From positions 1-8,917 of the forward strand of contig CALJUI010000506.1 of assembly GCA_937975735.1 (NCBI GenBank): DNA of 8,917 nt, given 5' to 3'. The translations under genes were made by a program, and so were the position numbers. Source of the DNA: an uncultured Rubrivivax sp. GTDB taxonomy: Bacteria > Pseudomonadota > Gammaproteobacteria > Burkholderiales > Burkholderiaceae_C. This document shows positions 6,701 through 8,917 of this stretch, piece by piece. How positions within the stretch are numbered: the stretch's first letter is position 1; the number at the start of each line of letters is the position of its first letter. The notes beneath the pieces are model-generated. The model saw only the letters and a program-made list of their open reading frames with translations. It was not told where the DNA came from and did no database searches.

Positions 6701-6936
6701 AGCCGCATTTCCGCGCCGACGATCAGCGGCAGCGCCAGGCGCTTGGCCTCGGCATGCGCGCGCACGACGCCGCCGAGCGAGGCCTCGTCGGTGATCGCCA
6801 GCGCGCTGTAGCCGAGCGCGCGGGCGCGGCCGATCAATTCCTCGGGGTGCGAGGCCCCGAGGCCGAAGCTGTGGTTGCTGCGGCAGTGCAGCTCGGCATA
6901 GCCCGGCAGGGAAGAAACGACGGCGGACATCGGCAC
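3784..6936 (-). CDS. dnaE2: Error-prone DNA polymerase DnaE2 (ImuC), C-family
   Basis: A 1050-residue protein, the normal length for DnaE2. It begins with a PHP domain (YAELHCRSNHSFGLGASHPE, 13-32, then ALAITDEASLGGVVRAH, 45-61). The second His of a canonical H-x-H is Arg19, so PHP metal chemistry is doubtful, as is usual for this subfamily. The palm carries CQGRGSAANS (353-362), PPDIDIDF with the catalytic aspartates (D397/D399 region) and KVDLLALG with the third aspartate (D546). A helix-hairpin-helix region and an OB fold (VVFVTLEDETGSVNVIVW) close the protein. It carries out error-prone translesion synthesis during the SOS response, normally with ImuA and ImuB. Neither partner is in this window: the upstream neighbour is a serine hydrolase. 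The start is GTG 6936 or ATG 6930; neither has a strong ribosome binding site. A LexA box lies about 40 nt upstream. Confidence 0.97.
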   Translation of the reverse strand: MPMSAVVSSLPGYAELHCRSNHSFGLGASHPEELIGRARALGYSALAITDEASLGGVVRAHAEAKRLALPLIVGAEMRLRRGADEPPSLHLVVLAMSRRGYGNLSQWITVARRRAPKGQYVALMADVEGKVPNTPTLAGLPDCLALLLPPLEFEAAFAQAVWLRTWFGDRAALALPLLHRAHDAVRIETTQRVAALTGLPVAAVGSVLMHARSRKPLQDMLTATRHHTTVAEAGFRLEPNAEAHLRPRARLAALYRPEWLEATLQLAGRCAFSLDELRYEYPEEIVPAGHTPASWLRELTERGVKTRFPQGEPASVRKTIEHELALIAQLQYEPYFLTVADLVHWARSQGILCQGRGSAANSAVCYCLGVTEVDPARMSLLFERFISAERNEPPDIDIDFEHQRREEVIQYVYRKYGRHRAALTGVVISYRPRSALRDVGRALGFDLERIDAVSKSQHWFDGRSVNAERLRENGFDPESRLCQLWMELTKTLIGFPRHLSQHPGGFVIARDQLARLVPVENAAMEGRSVIQWDKDDLDALGLLKVDLLALGMLSAIKRALAMVGDKLGETFVMQSVPAEDEATYHMLCAGDSVGTFQVESRAQMSMLPRLQPRCFYDLVIEVAIVRPGPIQGGMVHPYLKRRSGEEAVDYPSDEVKQALQRTLGVPIFQEQVMQLAILAADFTPGEADKLRRAMAAWKRKGGLGPFHERLVGRMVAKGYQPEYAERIFKQIEGFGEYGFPESHAASFALLVYVSAWLKCHHPDAFLAALLNSQPMGFYAPAQLVRDAREHGVTVRPVDVTCSDWDSILEGRGTGLRPVRLGLNRIGGLQEEAAMRILAARAEAPFAGAEDLARRAKLDAHQLQLLAGADALVGITGHRHQAAWAVAGVDTRATPMLARTRTHEDAVDLAAPNAVAQTVADYRALGLTLGMHPVGLLRGELAPFKVQPAAVLKGYPNGRLARASGLVTHRQRPETAKGVVFVTLEDETGSVNVIVWPQIVEQQRRALLGSTLLTVYGIWQCEGQVRHLIARKLVDHTPLLQGLDVKSRNFR

Positions 6937-6975
6937 GGGCCGCCCCGCGCTGTCCGGGCGGCTCGCACCATGATA

Positions 6976-6991
6976 CTGTTTATTTATACAG
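6976..6991 (-). promoter_or_regulatory. LexA (SOS) box controlling dnaE2
   Basis: On the minus strand CTGTATAAATAAACAG has both perfect CTGT and ACAG half-sites with the canonical 8-bp AT-rich spacer of the proteobacterial LexA operator (CTGT-N8-ACAG). It extends symmetrically to ACTGT...ACAGT. It is the most AT-rich stretch in the surrounding DNA. It lies about 40-55 nt before the dnaE2 start, and TATAAA inside the spacer could serve as the -10 element, so LexA binding would block RNA polymerase directly. The site almost touches the stop codon of the upstream hydrolase gene (6998-7000). Confidence 0.93.
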
Positions 6992-6997
6992 TCTTGT

Positions 6998-8395
6998 TCA
7001 TTGCACCGGCATGCGCAGCGCGTAGAAGTCGACCAGCCGCGAGGCCACCGGCGGGTCCAGGTTGCTCAAGGCCACCAGCACGACGCCGAGTTCGGGGTAG
7101 ACCTGCAGTTCGCCGTTCATGCCCGGCGCGCCGCCGCCGTGGCCGTAGCTGCGCAGCTTGCCCTCCCCGCGCGGGCCGAAGCCGAAGCCGTAGCCGTCGC
7201 GCTGGTCGCTCGTGGCCTGCGCCAGCATCGCCTTGGACAGCAGCTTGCCGCCCTCGAGCGCCTGCGCGAAGCGCAGCAGGTCGGTCGCCGTCGAGTAGCC
7301 CCCGCCCGCCGGCGTGCCGCGCCAGGGCAATGTGTCGGCGTTCGAGACCCAGCCCTCGCCGCGGCGCATGTAGCCGTTCGAGCGCTGCGGCACCTTGGCC
7401 GTCTCGGGCTCGGCGCCGGTCGCGGTCATGCCGGCGGGGCCGAACACGCGCTGCTTCACGACGTCGTCGTAGCGCTGGCCGGTGATCGCCTCGATCACCG
7501 CGCCGAGCACGATGTAGCCGAAGTTCGAGTACTCGAAGCGCGCGCCGGGCTCGTGGGCCAGCGCGCGCGGGCCGAACAGCCCGACGTAGTCGGCGATGTC
7601 GCGCAGCTGCATGCGCTTCGCGTCGAACTCGGGGCCGAAGAAGTCGCCGGTGCCGCCGCCGTGGGTGAGCAGGTGCCGCACCGTGACCCGCGCCGCGGCG
7701 TCGCGGTTGGGGTAGTCCTTCAGGTGCTGGCCGATCGGGTCGTCCAGGCCGAGCTTTCCGGCCTCGACCAATTGCAGCACCGCGACCGCGGTGAACATCT
7801 TGTTCATCGAGCCGATGCGGAACTGCGTGTCGGCGTCGACCGGGCGCTTGGCCTCGCGGTCGGCCAGGCCCCAGTGGCGGTGCAGCAGGGTCTGGCCGTC
7901 GCGGGCCACCAGCACCGTGCCGGCGAAGCGGTCGGCCGCGGCCATCGCGTCGGCGCGCTGCACGAGCGCGCGCAGCGCCCCGGCCTGGTCGAGGCGCGGC
8001 AGGGCCAGCTCGGGCGGGCGCGGCACCGGGCGCAGCATCAGCGCGTCGACCTTCGGCGGGTCGGCGTCGTCGATCCGCAGCTCGAGCCGCGCGACGGTGT
8101 CGGAGTCGCGCTCCTGCAGCAGCGCGGTCAGCGCGCGCGGCTCGCTGCGCTCGATGCGCAGCAGCGCGAAGCCGCCGGTCTCGGCGCGGAACTCGAGCAG
8201 GCCGTCGACGTTCTCCGGCTTGCGCCGGTGGCGCTCGCCGAAGGCACGCAGCTGGGCGGCGTCGGCGGCGTTGAAGGCGCTCAGCCAGGCGTCGAGCACG
8301 CGGCCGGCCGGGGTGTTCGGGGGCGTGGCGGCCTGGGCCGCGGCGAGGAACAGGCCGAGGGCGAGGCCCAGGAAGGATCGCGGCAGGACGGTCAT
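6998..8395 (-). CDS. Exported serine hydrolase, class C beta-lactamase/PBP-like
   Basis: A 465-residue protein from ATG 8395. An open frame continues to 8455, but the shorter start gives a clean signal peptide: a basic N-terminus, a hydrophobic core (FLGLALGLFLAAA) and an AQA cleavage site near residue 22. Residues about 24-140 form an NTF2/SnoaL-like N-terminal domain. The catalytic domain follows with the three serine beta-lactamase/DD-peptidase motifs: S196-M-N-K199 (S-x-x-K), Y289-S-N291 (Y-x-N) and H419-G-G421 in the place of K-T-G. It is expected to act in the periplasm or outside the cell as an esterase, D-aminopeptidase or peptidase; antibiotic hydrolysis cannot be claimed from these motifs. 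It is divergent from the LysE gene and shares its strand with dnaE2, which lies about 60 nt beyond its stop and has its own SOS control. No ribosome binding site is clear. Confidence 0.9.
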   Translation of the reverse strand: MTVLPRSFLGLALGLFLAAAQAATPPNTPAGRVLDAWLSAFNAADAAQLRAFGERHRRKPENVDGLLEFRAETGGFALLRIERSEPRALTALLQERDSDTVARLELRIDDADPPKVDALMLRPVPRPPELALPRLDQAGALRALVQRADAMAAADRFAGTVLVARDGQTLLHRHWGLADREAKRPVDADTQFRIGSMNKMFTAVAVLQLVEAGKLGLDDPIGQHLKDYPNRDAAARVTVRHLLTHGGGTGDFFGPEFDAKRMQLRDIADYVGLFGPRALAHEPGARFEYSNFGYIVLGAVIEAITGQRYDDVVKQRVFGPAGMTATGAEPETAKVPQRSNGYMRRGEGWVSNADTLPWRGTPAGGGYSTATDLLRFAQALEGGKLLSKAMLAQATSDQRDGYGFGFGPRGEGKLRSYGHGGGAPGMNGELQVYPELGVVLVALSNLDPPVASRLVDFYALRMPVQ

Positions 8396-8512
8396 CGTCG
8401 TTCGGGCGAAGGTTGGGAAGGTTGCCACGCTAACGTCTCGGCCCGGGCCGGCCAAGGCGCCGGCGACGCGCTGCCGCCGGATCCGACGAGCCGCGCATGG
8501 CCGCGATGGCCG

Positions 8513-8518
8513 TAGAGT
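8513..8518 (+). promoter_or_regulatory. Candidate -10 element of a leaderless LysE transcript
   Basis: TAGAGT ends 6 nt before the GTG start at 8525, so transcription would begin at or next to the start codon. This TAGA(A/G)T-to-start arrangement is familiar from leaderless genes of GC-rich proteobacteria. It fits the absence of any ribosome binding site. The -35 region is not recognisable. Confidence 0.4.
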
Positions 8519-8524
8519 CGCGCG

Positions 8525-8917
8525 GTGGCCGCCGCCCCGCTCTCGCTCTTCGTCGCCGCCAGCCTGGCGCTGGCGGTGACGCCGGGGCCGGGCGTGGCCT
8601 ACATCGTCGCGCGCACGCTCGCCGAGGGGCGGCGCGCCGGGCTGTGGTCGGTGGCCGGGGTGGCGCTGGGCAACCTGGCCAACGCGGCGCTGGCCGGGAT
8701 CGGGCTGGCAGCGCTGCTGGCGCTGTGGCCGGCGGCGCTGCCGCTGCTGCGGCTGGCCGGCGGGCTGTATCTGGTCTGGCTTGGCGTGACGGCCTGGCGC
8801 GCGCGGCCGGCAAGCGGCGCGGCGCCGGCGCGCGCGCCGCTGCGCGATGGCTTCTGGGTGGCGCTGCTGAACCCGAAGACGGCGCTGTTCTTCGCCGCCT
8901 TCCTGCCGCCCTTCATC
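8525..8917 (+). CDS. LysE/RhtB family amino-acid exporter, N-terminal part (runs off right edge)
   Basis: Reading from GTG 8525 gives 131 codons without a stop. The start is fixed by an in-frame TAG at 8513-8515. LysE-family hallmarks are present: ALAVTPGPG (15-23) after the first membrane segment, an Arg-rich stretch and G/N turn after about residue 30, three hydrophobic segments in roughly the first 90 residues, and NPKTALFFAAFLPPFI (116-131), the signature opening the fourth segment. The family exports amino acids or related metabolites (lysine, homoserine, threonine, leucine) across the inner membrane, driven by proton motive force; the substrate cannot be told here. About a third of the usual 205-210 residues is missing. 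It is transcribed divergently from the serine hydrolase across a 129-bp gap. Confidence 0.9.
   Translation, partial: MAAAPLSLFVAASLALAVTPGPGVAYIVARTLAEGRRAGLWSVAGVALGNLANAALAGIGLAALLALWPAALPLLRLAGGLYLVWLGVTAWRARPASGAAPARAPLRDGFWVALLNPKTALFFAAFLPPFI

Noticed and set aside
5431..7485. 684-codon plus-strand open frame across dnaE2, the LexA box and the hydrolase
   Set aside because: It crosses a firm LexA operator and two real genes on the other strand, and its translation is low-complexity.
6998..8395. Antibiotic-resistance beta-lactamase
   Set aside because: The motifs place it in the broad serine hydrolase superfamily; H-G-G instead of K-T-G and the extra N-terminal domain point to an esterase/peptidase-like enzyme, with no evidence for drug hydrolysis.
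7001..8515. 504-codon plus-strand open frame opposite the serine hydrolase
   Set aside because: Antisense shadow; no motifs, whereas the minus strand has a signal peptide and the S-x-x-K, Y-x-N and H-G-G motifs.

Overview
The window comes from a very GC-rich proteobacterium, probably a Burkholderiales-type betaproteobacterium (a Lysobacter-like gammaproteobacterium is the alternative). This rests on base composition, a LexA-controlled dnaE2 with a textbook proteobacterial SOS box, and a leaderless-looking promoter ahead of a transporter gene. I could not test the taxonomy.

Layout: (1) 1-286, minus strand, the N-terminal 95 residues of a GNAT acetyltransferase that runs off the left edge. (2) 359-3459, minus strand, a three-gene block of clearly lower GC. 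In transcription order it encodes a cytoplasmic trypsin-like serine protease, a DUF4062 protein with a long helical tail, and a protein joining a STAS-like domain to a GHKL (Hsp90-like) ATPase. (3) 3579-6936, minus strand, the error-prone polymerase gene dnaE2 (imuC), followed 7 nt later by a possible 65-residue protein. A LexA box lies at 6976-6991. (4) 6998-8395, minus strand, an exported serine hydrolase of the class C beta-lactamase/PBP fold. (5) 8525-8917, plus strand, the first 131 codons of a LysE/RhtB-family exporter that runs off the right edge.

The flanks (GNAT, dnaE2, hydrolase, LysE) look like ordinary chromosomal genes of the host. The 359-3459 block looks acquired: by direct count 841-900 has 27/60 G+C against 49/60 at 6181-6240, its start sites lack strong ribosome binding sites, and its gene content is typical of bacterial conflict systems.

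My main candidate for an undescribed system is this protease / DUF4062 / STAS-GHKL cassette. The domains suggest a sensor or switch ATPase, a TIR-like DUF4062 signalling or effector protein, and a protease that could activate or execute the response. Domain identities rest on visible motifs. The idea that the three act together, and that they defend against phage, is inference. There is no gene-free stretch longer than about 140 bases; I saw no tRNA, rRNA, CRISPR array or transposase.
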